A stretch of 64,000 bases of DNA from Ophiura sarsii (taxonomy: Eukaryota > Echinodermata > Ophiuroidea > Amphilepidida > Ophiuridae), in the NCBI GenBank assembly GCA_035610835.1, contig CM069457.1:42263319-42327318 (forward strand). The letters are read 5' to 3'. This document shows positions 23,541 to 34,959 of the stretch, piece after piece (within the stretch, counting starts at the first letter, position 1; the number at the start of each line of letters is the position of its first letter). The notes below the pieces were generated by a model. The model saw only the letters and a list, made by a program, of their open reading frames with translations, made no database searches and was not told where the DNA came from. The translations under genes were made by a program, and so were the position numbers.

Positions 23541-23717
23541 CCGGTGTAGAGGATTATATAGTCCCTTGAAGCGATAGTCCGGCCTGTACTGTGAAGCATA
23601 AGGCACTCATCTATTATACACGCAACACTAGATTCACGCTTCATTTCGTGTATGTCGATGGACATCGGAATATACATGTAGCTCCAGCGGGACTATGTGG
23701 CTCCTTCTCTACAACGG
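23541..23717 (+). mobile_element. CCGGTGTG-ended MITE, copy 2
   Basis: The left end is CCGGTGTAGAGGATTATA and the right end CTCTACAACGG. The interior shares GGCACTCAT, CAACACTAG and TTCACGCTTCATT with copy 3 at 32312-32484. Confidence 0.7.
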
Positions 23718-23866
23718 TACCATCAATAAGAAGACGGGTTATCGGGGGTAATTGGAATGTTCTATATCCATTGCCAATGGAGCTTGTTGGCGCCTAGGAG
23801 ACTGGAACTCATCTTACAAATTAAAGTCATCAGTACTAATCAGTGGGACTCGATAGATCATATTAA

Positions 23867-24081
23867 CCCCCTGAGTACTACCTGCCGATTGGTTAGAAGG
23901 ATGGATACATCATTTGTTGCACCAATCAGAGACATTGTTAGAACAATTGTATTTCTGATTAAGATCGGAGCGAAATGTTCTAGAAGCAGTATTTCAGTTG
24001 GTCATTTAAATGAGTATATCGTGTTTTTAACCAATCATAAACACTGATAGATATATAGATCGGCAGGTAGTGCTCAGGGGG
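23867..24081. mobile_element. piggyBac-like MITE with TTAA target site
   Basis: The ends CCCCCTGAGTACTACC and GGTAGTGCTCAGGGGG are inverted repeats of about 23 bp with one mismatch. TTAA is present on both sides (23863-23866 and 24082-24085). CCC ends with a TTAA target point to a piggyBac-type source, although Kolobok also uses TTAA. The open frame across it is not a gene. Confidence 0.8.
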
Positions 24082-24179
24082 TTAAGACTTGCACATTGGG
24101 CTATTCCGTTTGAAATTCACACAACTCTTATAGAAGACATGAATTGATCTCTCCCTAACAGTGAGTACAGATTTCATAT

Positions 24180-24702
24180 GCAGTCAACCACGCAAATAAA
24201 CCCATTTGAAATGCATACTCCCCATATGTGAGAAAAACTTCACATATTTCACAAGAGGTGTATGGATTTAAACCGGAAGATCCCATTGACCATTGGAGAG
24301 CCCTTGGTCAGGTCAAGTTCAGATGACACACTCGCTGTTTCATTACATCTGTGATTGTGTGTCCGATACTATGCCATCAGTAACAGGAAGTGGGGTCTCT
24401 TGGAGGTCACCAAAATGTATCTACTGAAAATTAATCGACGCAGGTAAACCCATTTTAAATGTATACTCCCCAGGCATGTGTGATCAAAACTTCACATATT
24501 CACAATGGGTGTATGGATTTAAACCGGAATATCCCATTGACCATTAGAAAGCTCTTGGTCATCATGTACATTAGTCAGGTCAAGTTCAGAAGACACACTC
24601 CCTGATTCACAAAATATGTGATTGTGTGTTCCGATACTATCCCATCGGTAACAGGAAGTGGGGTCTCTTGGAGGTCACCAGAATGTATCTACTGACAATT
24701 AA
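24180..24702 (+). repeat. Tandem duplication, about 250-265 bp units
   Basis: About 24180-24430 and 24437-24702 are similar direct copies. Both contain GTGTATGGATTTAAACCGG, CCATTGACCATT and CAGGAAGTGGGGTCTCTTGG. Copy 2 has an extra segment around 24560. Confidence 0.85.
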
Positions 24703-25544
24703 CCGTACTATCAATGGAACGTCTTGGCGCCTTCATATTAAGGATTGAGGAGACAGGCAACGGCACATATCATCTCAATTGCCAGTAATGCACGTACTTG
24801 TAAAAATAATAACAATACGATGAGATGGTTTATCTACAATGACGTGTAAAAAACATATTTGAATAATACTTTCTCACGGCGATATGGGTATTGCGCTCCA
24901 ATTAGATGAATAGATACGATCCAATTAGATGAATAGACACATATTTAATGAAAACTTTCCATACAACTTATAATTATACAGTGCATCAAATACCCTGTAG
25001 ACGTCAATGTTAAGAAGTCGGTCAAACTATATATAACAATTGCACTTTAAAATGATAACATCAATTTAAAGTCAATTGGTGTAGGCAATTCTTATTCTTC
25101 CGGCTGTTTATGTGTGTCCGGTTAATGACACTGTACTAATTCGTCTTTAGGGATGTCCTGATAATCTATTAACGAAACTCTCTTGTGACGTACTAGTTGT
25201 GTTGTTCAAAAACATTGCTGTTTGTATGGGACATTCACTAGTTTCCTATAAGACAGGAAGAAAGGCTTTTAATACACATTGCTAACGAACAAGTGTAATG
25301 GGAATTTAAGTCCCAAAATGAAAAAAAAGTTATAGACTGCCATGAAATCAATTCTATAATTTATCGGTTTACTGAATAACGGAACAGTTCCAACTTGGAT
25401 ACCGTAGCGAGACTTGGTGAGTGCTTTTGTTTAATCGAGACAGATACACATACAATACCTGCATCGAGCAGCAAGGAATTGATTATCGAGCGTCGTTACG
25501 TGTCCTATGTCTGCATAATTATAACAAATGAAAAGTGGCGCGGC
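24703..25544. other. No feature recognised
   Basis: AT-rich sequence with no recognisable gene or repeat. Confidence 0.4.
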
Positions 25545-25925
25545 GTGTAAATACTACTACTAATAATAATAAAACCGCATTTATAAAGCACTTTACGAAA
25601 CACCTCAAAGGGCTTTACAAGCATAAAAGAACAATATACACATGAATTTAAACAATGATGAGGAACTACTTGTAATAATGTTCTGGCAGATTGAAAAGAT
25701 GAGTCTTCAGTGCAGACTTGAAGCATCCGATGGATTTGATTACGTGGATGGTCGATGGTAGTTGATTCCGCAACTTTGGTGCCGCGGAGGAAAACGAACG
25801 ATCGCCGTATGTTGCAGTATGTATAAGCTTTGACCGAAGGGGGCTTTAATAACTTGGGCTTCAGGTTTTTGATCGGGTACTCGATACGTTCTCGATACCA
25901 GTCTCGATATGATAGTCATTAATAT
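25545..25925 (-). mobile_element. Retroposon-like repeat with TTA/TAG tail
   Basis: On the minus strand the sequence ends in a TTATTATTATTAGTAGTAG-type tail (plus 25548-25571) preceded by GCTTTATAAATGCGG. The body includes TGCCGCGGAGGAAAACG on the plus strand. The shape is that of the 3' end of a retroposon; no functional frame is seen. Confidence 0.45.
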
Positions 25926-26421
25926 AAACATTCTTATCCTTTAAGCTCCAGGCATCCACTAAATGGTGAACAAACTCACTGTGATTCTTACTAGATATTA
26001 ATTACAAAATATAGAATCTATGGTGTTAAATAAATAAAAAAGGGGCATCGTCAAAATTGTATTTTTACGTTTCTTATCGTTTATCTTTGTTATATCAACC
26101 GATTTATACGAACAATATTTGAAAATACATGTATCCATATTTTTGAAAAGGAATCAGAGTCTGCTGAACAAGAATATCAAGAGTAAAAGGAATTTAAAAC
26201 AATTGGTATTGCAGCGCTCTCTATTGCTCAAATGTGGCAGATTGGCAGATGCGCTGATTAAGCCACTGGTGGAATGAGTAGATGCCTGGGGCTTTAATGT
26301 ATATATTTTCTTAGATCACTACAGTGCAATCAAATTGTAGCGCGTGATTGACGGGTGTATCTCGTGCCACGATCCACTATCAAATGATCTTAAAAAAGTT
26401 ATCTTTTTTTTCGAGGAGACC

Positions 26422-26525
26422 TGTTGACGCAATCAGGTAGGCGTCGGACTTCCACGCCGTCGGCCCGGGTCCGAAGCCCGGCGCTTACGAAAGTGACTTA
26501 ACCCATCCCCTGGTAGTTAATTGTC
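26422..26525 (+). repeat. tRNA-derived SINE head
   Basis: TGACGCAATCAGGTAGGCG resembles an A box region and GGGTCCGAAGCCC a B box. The order and spacing are tRNA-like, and GTGACTTAACCC follows. The tail and target duplication are not identified. Confidence 0.5.
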
Positions 26526-27234
26526 AAAACACTCCCGGGAGTTAGGGTTCAGCATTCTCCAAATAGCATTGTGTCAAGGCGAGCCCCATACACCTCACCA
26601 AATTCACACCCCAATCCCACCCTCAGTTTTGGGACGATAACCGATAATAACCCACTCGTATAACAATGTGTCACGTCAGATTAGAATATCTGTAATGAGT
26701 CAACTATCGCAAGTTGCAAACATTGATTTTTATATGTAACCAAACATAGGAATATATTCTTTTTTTCTTTCTATGTTTATAAACCCATCAGTTGCTCATG
26801 GTTTTACTGCGAAATGTAGCATTGTAAATGACAATACATAAAACTAAACGTGTGATATTTTCGTCTTCATACTCATTTCGCTTGATCGCATCACATTTAC
26901 TGCCAGGAGACAGAAATTCGATAGTAAATAGTTCCAGTACAATGCACTTTCAAAAGGAATTTATTTTTGACCATAGGCAATTTTAGAAATAATGTACGTG
27001 CCTGATGGATTCAAATTTCAAATTGTAAAGACAGGGGTGTCTCTAGGCAGAAGAAAAAAATCATGTTTGAAACTTAACACATTTTACTGGTTAGTTACAA
27101 ATAGTCCACCTTATAAATCAACCTGGATGTAAATGAACTTTAAGAAATTTCTATTCTTACTCCAAACGTGTTATTTTATACAATTCTAAATACGTCCGTT
27201 ATATTATTTTGGCCGATCATGGCTAGAAAAGAGG

Positions 27235-27402
27235 ACGCGGGCGCACATGAAGGCCACAAACGCATTATGCATCATATGCGGATGCATGCGCAGGGCAATA
27301 ACCACGAGCGTGTCGTCATACTCGCAAGAGTGTAATTATTTGGCGCGCGGAGAGATAGAAATCCGAATATTTCTCTCCAATTTGGAACTGATTAAACTAT
27401 AG
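27235..27402. repeat. Paralog of the 471-972 element without the nested MITE
   Basis: ATGAAGGC, TGCATCATA, the GGCGCGCGGAG region and the end CCAATTTGGAACTGATTAAA match 545-660 and 935-970. The 255-bp element present at 676-930 is absent here. Only the right end is well preserved. Confidence 0.55.
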
Positions 27403-29052
27403 GGGTTTTTTTTCACTGAAGGTGGAACATTCAGGAATGGAGTTGATGGATATGATGTAAGCCGGTTCTAAATGATGAATACATTACATTTGACCTGTAA
27501 ATTGTGTCAAATAAATGCCAATTATCTCGATATTTATTTATAATTAATAGATGTCTTGCAATGTCCCAAGTGGCTCGTGCTTGTATAGGGAATTCAGATT
27601 ACGTAACGTGTCTACGAGTAGCAATGTTTCGATTTAAAGTATTAGAATGTTTTGATTTAAAGATGTTAAATATAAATACAAAAAGCAATACAAACATACA
27701 TTGATACGTGCATTTTGAAACTTTAGAGTGTGTTCTAACCAGAATCAGAGAGATTTGTCAAAATTAATTCATCCGTAGGATCATATGGTGGGTTATATTA
27801 TAGAACTTGTAACAGTTTTGGAATATGTGTGTGCGAAAGTAAACGAAAACCTAGAGGTTTTTCTTTACTACACGTCTGAATGTTGCGTATTTAACAAGAT
27901 TTAGCATTTGCGAATTAAGACTTTGATAAATTCACCTCTGCTATTAACCAACCAGACATGTTGCCACGCATTCATGACCCTCTGGTATTCTGAATCAAGA
28001 CAATGATCGATAACTCGATTTAGCAAAAGATAGGGCTGGTTATTTTTTACACTCGGGAATTGATTTACGTTATCATTGGTCAATTTGTCTTAACTATATT
28101 GGTCACACAAATTGTCTGTTCGGGCAATACATATATACGATGAAGTAGTCGTTGGTCATCGCTTTACCCGGGAGACTGGTTAGATCGAGTTTTAATCAAG
28201 TTGAAATTGGACGACCTCAACAACGAGACATTAATCCAGGCGACGGTACAGATTTCATTATGTCATTCCTTAATGCATTTGTCACGTATGACAAATTATA
28301 CAATTAAGTGTTATACAAGAATGGAATTCATGTTACGAGATCCATTAGATAACCTACTAGAAGCCTATAAAGCATAATGAGTTCACTTTCAATGTCGATT
28401 CGCCGATTAAGTGACGGCTCTTGAACCAAACATACACTATTCGTGGACATGACGCTAGACTTTTATCAAGTCCGTGACTGAATAAACGCGCTACGGCAGT
28501 GTCTAATCAATATTTTAATATAATCTAGACTGTATGCTTCATGCAGTATTTCCGGTGATTAGTTTCATGAACATTTTTCATAGAGACAGCATTATTTATA
28601 ACTATAGTCGTCACCAACATCTTTGAATATAACTCAAATCACGCGAGCGTATCTTTATGTGCCACTGCGTCATCATTTTTTTTACCAGCGATTTAGCTAT
28701 TGGGCGGTCAAGAATTCTCCAATTCCCAGATTAGGCAGGCCAGTGGGGCCCATAGTGCACTGTATTGATTAAAATCCTACACGTGATCTTCCTTATAGTC
28801 AACAATGACAGCAGACCAGCAATCTCAAAAAGATAGTACTCGTTTTATGGCAGCTTCGGGGTCTTTGGTCTGTAATACAAAAGTGTGTTTAAGCAGTGGA
28901 ACACAATGTGATGCTTGAACCAGGAAAGTACTTAAACTAACACTGGCATTTATCTAGGGAATCGTGCGCAAATGTTGCGAATTGTATCCGAATGATTCAC
29001 ATTATAGACGTGTCTACTTTCCTAAAGTATTGATTTTTTCCCTCTGTAAAGT
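27403..29052. other. No feature recognised
   Basis: AT-rich sequence without recognisable genes, tandem repeats or inverted repeats. Confidence 0.4.
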
Positions 29053-29186
29053 GCTGAGCAGACTACACAACGCTCGAAATCTTTGCGCTCTCACACATGC
29101 GTAGCAGTTCCACCACCACGCAACCTGATTGGTCAACGTTGGTAAACGCTTGCGCTCAGCGTTGGAGCGTTGTGGAGACTGCTGAG
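29053..29186. mobile_element. Short GC-rich MITE
   Basis: GCTGAGCAGACTACACAACG at the left is matched by the inverse of GCGTTGTGGAGACTGC at the right over about 23 bp with three mismatches. GCGCTC/GAGCGC motifs occur inside. It is GC-rich against its surroundings. Confidence 0.6.
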
Positions 29187-29400
29187 CTCTATAGCTGTCT
29201 GCACTCCCCTCCTCCATGCAATCATTTCGAGGATACCCAGTACAAGGGAAACGTACATTATAATCAGAATATTGTTTGTCTTATCAATCTGTGATCTGCA
29301 CTGGAATTTATCCAGTGGAGTATACGCAGATTTTGTGAATAGTGTCCAAATGACTCACATTATAGAAGTGTCTAGTTCCCTGAAGTGTTTGTTTTCGCTC

Positions 29401-29735
29401 AATAACCTGTATGCTGTGCTGTAGGCAACCGTTTGCTAGGATTTCCAGTTCAAGGAAAACGTACATTATAACCGGTATTATGTTTGTCTTAATCAGTCGT
29501 TTTGTATATATATTTGTGCTTAAGTTTATAAAAGTGTCTAAAGGTGATCGTGTTAATTTTCACCCACCTATAATAACCTGTATGCTGTCCTGTAGGCAAC
29601 CGTTTGCTAATGATACCAATACGAGGAAAACGTACAATATAATCGGTATTATGTTTATCTTAATCAGTCGTTTTGTATATATATTTGTGTTTAAGGTTAA
29701 CAGTGTCTAAAGGTGATCGTGTTAATTTTCACCCA
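29401..29735 (+). repeat. Tandem duplication, about 170 bp units
   Basis: Two close copies each contain TAACCTGTATGCTGT, GTAGGCAACCGTTTGCTA, AATCAGTCGTTTTGTATA and GTGATCGTGTTAATTTTC. A weaker third copy starts near 29211 (GGGAAACGTACATTATAATC). Confidence 0.8.
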
Positions 29736-29739
29736 CCTA

Positions 29740-31614
29740 GAGTTGAATGTTAACAGTACAAAATGTATTCCTAGATTGTCTCATTATTAAACCGGTAAAC
29801 CCTATTACTCGAAGATATATCAATAATGAACATACTCTTAACTTAAATCTCCTGAATTAAATTATAATGCAAGTGTTCAATATACACCTAATTTCAGTTG
29901 TCAATATATTACCAATGAAGACCACAAATAGTTTTTTACTCTGCGTCCTGTGCATTGCACTTTCTTATTGTTCCCCCGCGGGTTTTTAAAGGGAAATAAT
30001 TTATATCGGAAAAAACACCCCCAATTATTGTATACTGCTACGTAAGCTGTGGTTGTGTGCTACATAATATGCCTTGCACTATGTATTAACTAATCAATAC
30101 AATTCCGTCTGTAATAACACAAAGTATACGGGTGTATCAATATTGTATGTCTGGATTTAGGCGAACAACCTGGATTTGCTGCAGTTATCAAATCACAATA
30201 CAAACATGGAAAGAGCATTAATAGCCATGCTTGCTCTCGAGTTATTAGTCGTCTTTATGAAGAGTTAGACAAATACGAGATTCAATACGGTCAAATTGTA
30301 ATATCAATTTTTAATTAAGTGAGATTTAAGAGCGACGAACGACAAACGGACCTCTCAAGTACGGTCAGTCGGTCGGAGGTCGGGTGTTTGTGTTGATTTT
30401 TGCCGGTATGTTTCTCAGAACTTTCGTGGTAAATGTTCAACCACTTTCGAAAATCAAATGTTATTTTAATGTTTAAAAACATTTCAAAAACAAAGTCATT
30501 TGTGACCTGGCACGACAAAATGAGCGTAAAATCGCTGGGGCTGATTTTGAGTTTTGGCCTGAAATAGTCAATTTGACAAGGGAAGGTCGAAAATTGAGAT
30601 ATTTTCATTTTCGGAAAGATAAACTATATATGTATTCCGAAGTATTAAGAAAATATGTTGGGTCTAAATATGTTTTTTAAGTGATTTTATAGAGGGCATT
30701 TTATTATTACATCTCAAGAAATGAACGCAAAGGGAGTAAAAATGTCTCGAAATTACCTTGTTTACATCGTCATTTTCACGGGATTAAATAGTTTCCATAA
30801 TGTTCAGGGCTTTCCAAGCTATTAAAACAATAGTTTGACTCTTGTAAAATCCCAAATGACCTAATGACAGGCCGTTTAATAAGAGGTCTTTGGCATAGAC
30901 AATCTTTTGTTTAAGTGTTAACAGAATATTTTGGAGAGCCAAGTGACGATAAGCTTCACCGACTTTAAAGGCCTTTTTCTCCAATTAAATAATTCAGCGG
31001 TGAATAACTTCAATCATGGACTATGCTTCAATTTATCTTAATTTCACTTTGGAATTGCCTACAATAACAACTTTGTTGTCATTTTAAACCTGAGGACATG
31101 TCACATTTCTTTGTTTTAAATTACGAATATTTTCAAATTATCTGCAGAACAAATTAATGAACGTTTGAAACACAGCCTAGCAGTTAGTGCTCTATGCAAT
31201 TATAATGTGATGGGTTGATGAAGTAACACGTTCAAATATTATGGATGCTACTCTCAAATCAATCAATACCCGTTGACCTTTTAGTGTTGGCTACTAACAT
31301 CGATTAAAGCATCCTTGTTATTGTGTCCGATGAAACATGTTTTAATTGAATATTCGATATCGATTTATACAACTATAGAGTGATTTCGTAGAGATGTTAA
31401 ATCTAAAATTAGAATGTAATCGTAATTTAAATCCTAAACACTTAAACCTAACACAAACATTTCCTGGCCTGGCGTATTTATGTTAGCTAATTCAAAATTA
31501 ATAATCTGTATCGAAAAATTGAGATACACATTATGCTTAATCTAACAGATTTTCACCCTAAATGTGACACCTCATTCATGCAATTTGAGTGAATACCTTC
31601 AAGGTTATGATATC
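29740..31614. other. No feature recognised
   Basis: AT-rich sequence; the minus-strand frames at 30315-30608 and 30784-30984 have no recognisable protein features. Confidence 0.4.
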
Positions 31615-31618
31615 TTAA

Positions 31619-31858
31619 CACTTTCCACGCGGCAGGCGTCTGCAGACGACATTCCAAAATGTCACAAAATGTTTCAACAATTTCAAAATTATTGAATTTC
31701 ATTACCATATTTGGAATCACCATGAGAAATGCATTGACATAAGTACAAACATGCCTAGCATTGGTTCAGTAATCCTTGAGATTGACTTTGAAAATTGTGA
31801 AAGGTTTCTGAGAAAATCTGTTTTGTATATGGCGAAACTAATAGCCGCGTCAAAAGTG
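31619..31858 (+). mobile_element. TTAA-family repeat, full length (reference copy)
   Basis: TTAA flanks both sides (31615-31618 and 31859-31862). The inverted ends are CACTTTCCACGCGGC and GCCGCGTCAAAAGTG. The body reads GCGTCTGCAGACGAC, TTTGGAATCACCATGAG, AAGTACAAACATGCC and TCAGTAATCCTTGAGAT. The TTAA target and short ends suggest a piggyBac or Kolobok derivative. No coding capacity. Confidence 0.85.
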
Positions 31859-32035
31859 TTAAGTAACCATACCTTATAAGAAGGACACCAATTGATTTTG
31901 CTACTGTCTGGCCTGCAATTAGAGTGGTATAAAACCACTACGTAAACGTATGAAACCAATGTTTCAAATGTCTCACATGTAGATATAGATAGTGTATTGA
32001 ATTTCAACTTACTGTGCTCACAATCCAAATCTTAA

Positions 32036-32274
32036 CACTTTCCATGCGGCTATTGGTTTCACCATATATAAAACAGATTTTTCAGAAACCTTTCCCAATT
32101 TTCAAGGTCTATATCAAGGATTACAGAGCCAATACTAGGCATGCTTGTACTTACTTAAATGCATATCTCAAGGTGATTCCGAATATGGTATTGAAATTCA
32201 ATAATTCTGACATTTTTGAAACATTTTGTGAAATTCTTGAATGTCGTCTGCAGACGCCTGCCGCGTGAAAAGTG
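32036..32274 (-). mobile_element. TTAA-family repeat, full length, inverted neighbour
   Basis: The opposite orientation to the copy ending 178 bp upstream. TTAA is present on both sides (32032-32035 and 32275-32278), with ends CACTTTCCATGCGGC and GCCGCGTGAAAAGTG. Confidence 0.85.
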
Positions 32275-32311
32275 TTAACTAATATAATAGCTACTGATTC
32301 CCGATGGTATA

Positions 32312-32484
32312 CCGGTGTAGCAGGATACATAGTCCCTGAAGCCACATTCCGCCCTGCACAGTAAAGTATAGGTTGGTATAGGGCACTCATATCTACAAGC
32401 AACACTAGTTTTACGCTTCATTCCATGTGTGTCTATAGAGGAAAGAATATGGCTCCAGGGGGACTATGGCTGCTTTCACACCGG
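32312..32484 (+). mobile_element. CCGGTGTG-ended MITE, copy 3
   Basis: The ends are CCGGTGTAGCAGGATACATA and CTGCTTTCACACCGG, with ATAGTCCCTG and GGGGGACTAT just inside. It matches 23541-23717 along its length. Confidence 0.75.
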
Positions 32485-32499
32485 CACACACCTATTATT

Positions 32500-33989
32500 A
32501 TTATTTTCAAAACTTTTTAACTGTCGATAGGACTTCGTGGCGATATTGTTATATTGTTTAGACTTGTCAATATCCGTTATAATCTCCAATGATCTAAACA
32601 GTTGTTTATCAACCCGTTCTACCATCAACCAGACACAGATGCCCATATATGGCTATATCGGACAGGATGTCATATCTTATTACATGTGAATTGTCAATAG
32701 CCCCATCCAGTGTCAGATATATTTGACCAATCCATGTCAACTTATATAGGTCAAGATATCTTACGATTATCAGCGAAGTTATCTAGACAACTCATCAATG
32801 AGTTGTAGTCAAAGTTGGCAGAATAAAGTCAACATGTCTTAAGCTTGTCTTATATCTAGGAATTAGGTCAAATGATTCTGTATAACATAAAATAGACCTT
32901 TAATACAGCATAGTTTAACCTTTTTTCGATATGTGTTCATATCCTAATTTCGATGTATTTATTTATGTATTCATCATGTATTTATTTACTAAATGTTGCG
33001 ATTAACGATGGCGCTGTATAACTTTACGTTAACATTAGCGTGTGTTTTTATACTTAAGGCCCAATATCATTCTCTAAAAAGTGATAGGTATAATACGTTT
33101 GTTTTACAATCGACTATCAGGGACAGTAGTGTCATTGACACTGTAATATCCGTTTACAATAAATCAAACGATCATTGTCTGTCATACGATATTTACTGAC
33201 AGTGAAACTTAAGAACAGTCGTTTTGAATTCTCCTATTGGGACCTCAAATAGTCCAAATACACCTACATCACATGAATGAATGTACCGCCATTCATGAAA
33301 AGGTGGCTAGCACAAAGTCTGAGGACACACCGTGTTTGGAATAGTGTTTAAGACTCCGGTTTCAGCGTATTAACTATTAAATATGAACTATTGTAATACT
33401 AAGATAAGAGGCCGCAACTGAATCTAAATACTGGAAATGAGGCTAGATTTACATTGCCTGTCTTCGTATTTTGAGGTGATTCATTGGCATCCATGCCGTT
33501 ATAAACCTCCTGTGGTCCCTGTTCACACTGTCTCTGTCTTAGAAACATGAGGCGTGAAACTCCTCGAATGTTATCGTCGAAAGGCTATGGAATGACACGT
33601 GTAGTGCATCGCATGTACACGGCATACAGTCCCCAAGCGAAACTACATCGATGAAGATAGAGGTTCCTTAAGAAATCATGATGGAACAACGGTTTTGTGG
33701 CGTGACTTCTTTACAGTCAACATCGTGACGGTCGAGTAGGAGGACATTGTCCTTGGTGGGCTAAGGATGGGTATAGTATGTCATCCTACAATGCATACCG
33801 TACGCTCGTCTCCTGGCGGAAAAGAGGCTCTTTAAAGGCTACTTTGGAACAACACTTCCATCGTTATACACCTAACACAAAAAGTCCCTGACTAGGTGTT
33901 TTGATGTTGGCTTTTCCAAAATCAGTAATCGGTTCCAAAAAATCAGAGATATAATTTAATGAGCAAATTTCGTCTCCGAAGTTTGATAC
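32500..33989. other. No gene established
   Basis: The stretch at about 33480-33860 is less AT-rich than its surroundings, but no open frame in it resembles a known protein. No repeats were recognised. Confidence 0.35.
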
Positions 33990-33994
33990 CTCAT

Positions 33995-34300
33995 TCATAA
34001 AAATCAAGTGGATAGTTTTGAAGTTATGACTGTTTCAATGACCACGACTAACGACAAACAAGTTGCACTAGAATTGGTTTCCTATGGGATACCATTGATT
34101 TGTAATTTCCACTGTGTGCTCTCTTAACCAGTCAGATATATGGATGAATGGGTAAAACAGGGTCTTATGCGTTATCACTCAATTAGCAATGATATCCCAT
34201 AGAAACCCAATTGTAGTGCAACAACTGCGTTGGTAGTTATGGTCATTAAAACAATCATAACTTTAAAACTATACACTCGATGTTTATGAATGCTCAGTTT
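33995..34300. repeat. Imperfect foldback, about 100-bp arms
   Basis: The left arm (TAGTTTTGAAGTTATGACTG through GGTTTCCTATGGGATACCAT) is matched by the inverse of the right arm (ATATCCCATAGAAACC to CATAACTTTAAAACTATA). The arms have diverged. Probably an old MITE. Confidence 0.65.
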
Positions 34301-34719
34301 TTTTCGTACCGATTAATGATTTCGAATTAGCCCCGTTTGTCGTTCTTCGCCTTTAAGTCTCAGTCACTTACTTACATATTGATATTATAAGCTGGTTACC
34401 CTCACACTTTTAAGTCATCCAGTAAATAAAAAAGGATTACTCCATAACTAGTAGAATTAAATTTACGGTCCATTACATTATTCCATTTAGCAGTAATTCG
34501 ACACACATTATTACTATTTATTATTACTGTTGTGCTATTCTTCTTTTTGAATGAATTGTCACATGTGTGGAATACTTGGAATTAAGGTTGATATACTCGC
34601 AAATCCATTGGTTTTTACAAAGTCGGTTAAAATAACTGTATATTCCAGAAGGGATGGGGTGGGGGGTATCCGTGTCCGAAACCAAACCGAAGTTTTTTTT
34701 AGTACGGGGATCTACTACT

Positions 34720-34950
34720 AGTTAATACGAACGGTTGTTATTCCAAAGGGTCAACATTTCGAACTAAAGGGTCGGTATTCCGAAATAACGGTAAGGGTCG
34801 TTATTCCGAAAATGCAATAAAGGTTACGGTTAGGGATATGGTTAGAGATATGACTCTTAATTATTTTCGAAATAATGACCCTGACACTTATTTTGGAATT
34901 ACGATCCTTCGGATAAACGACCCTTTGGAATAACGACCCTTCGGAACAAT
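34720..34950. repeat. GTTATTCCGAA minisatellite with inverted halves
   Basis: GGTCGTTATTCCGAAA-like words on the left (34730-34820) are followed by their complements on the right (CCCTTTGGAATAACGACCC at about 34920). The centre contains GGTTACGGTTAGGGATATGG. The whole can fold back on itself. Confidence 0.65.
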
Positions 34951-34959
34951 GAGCCGTAC

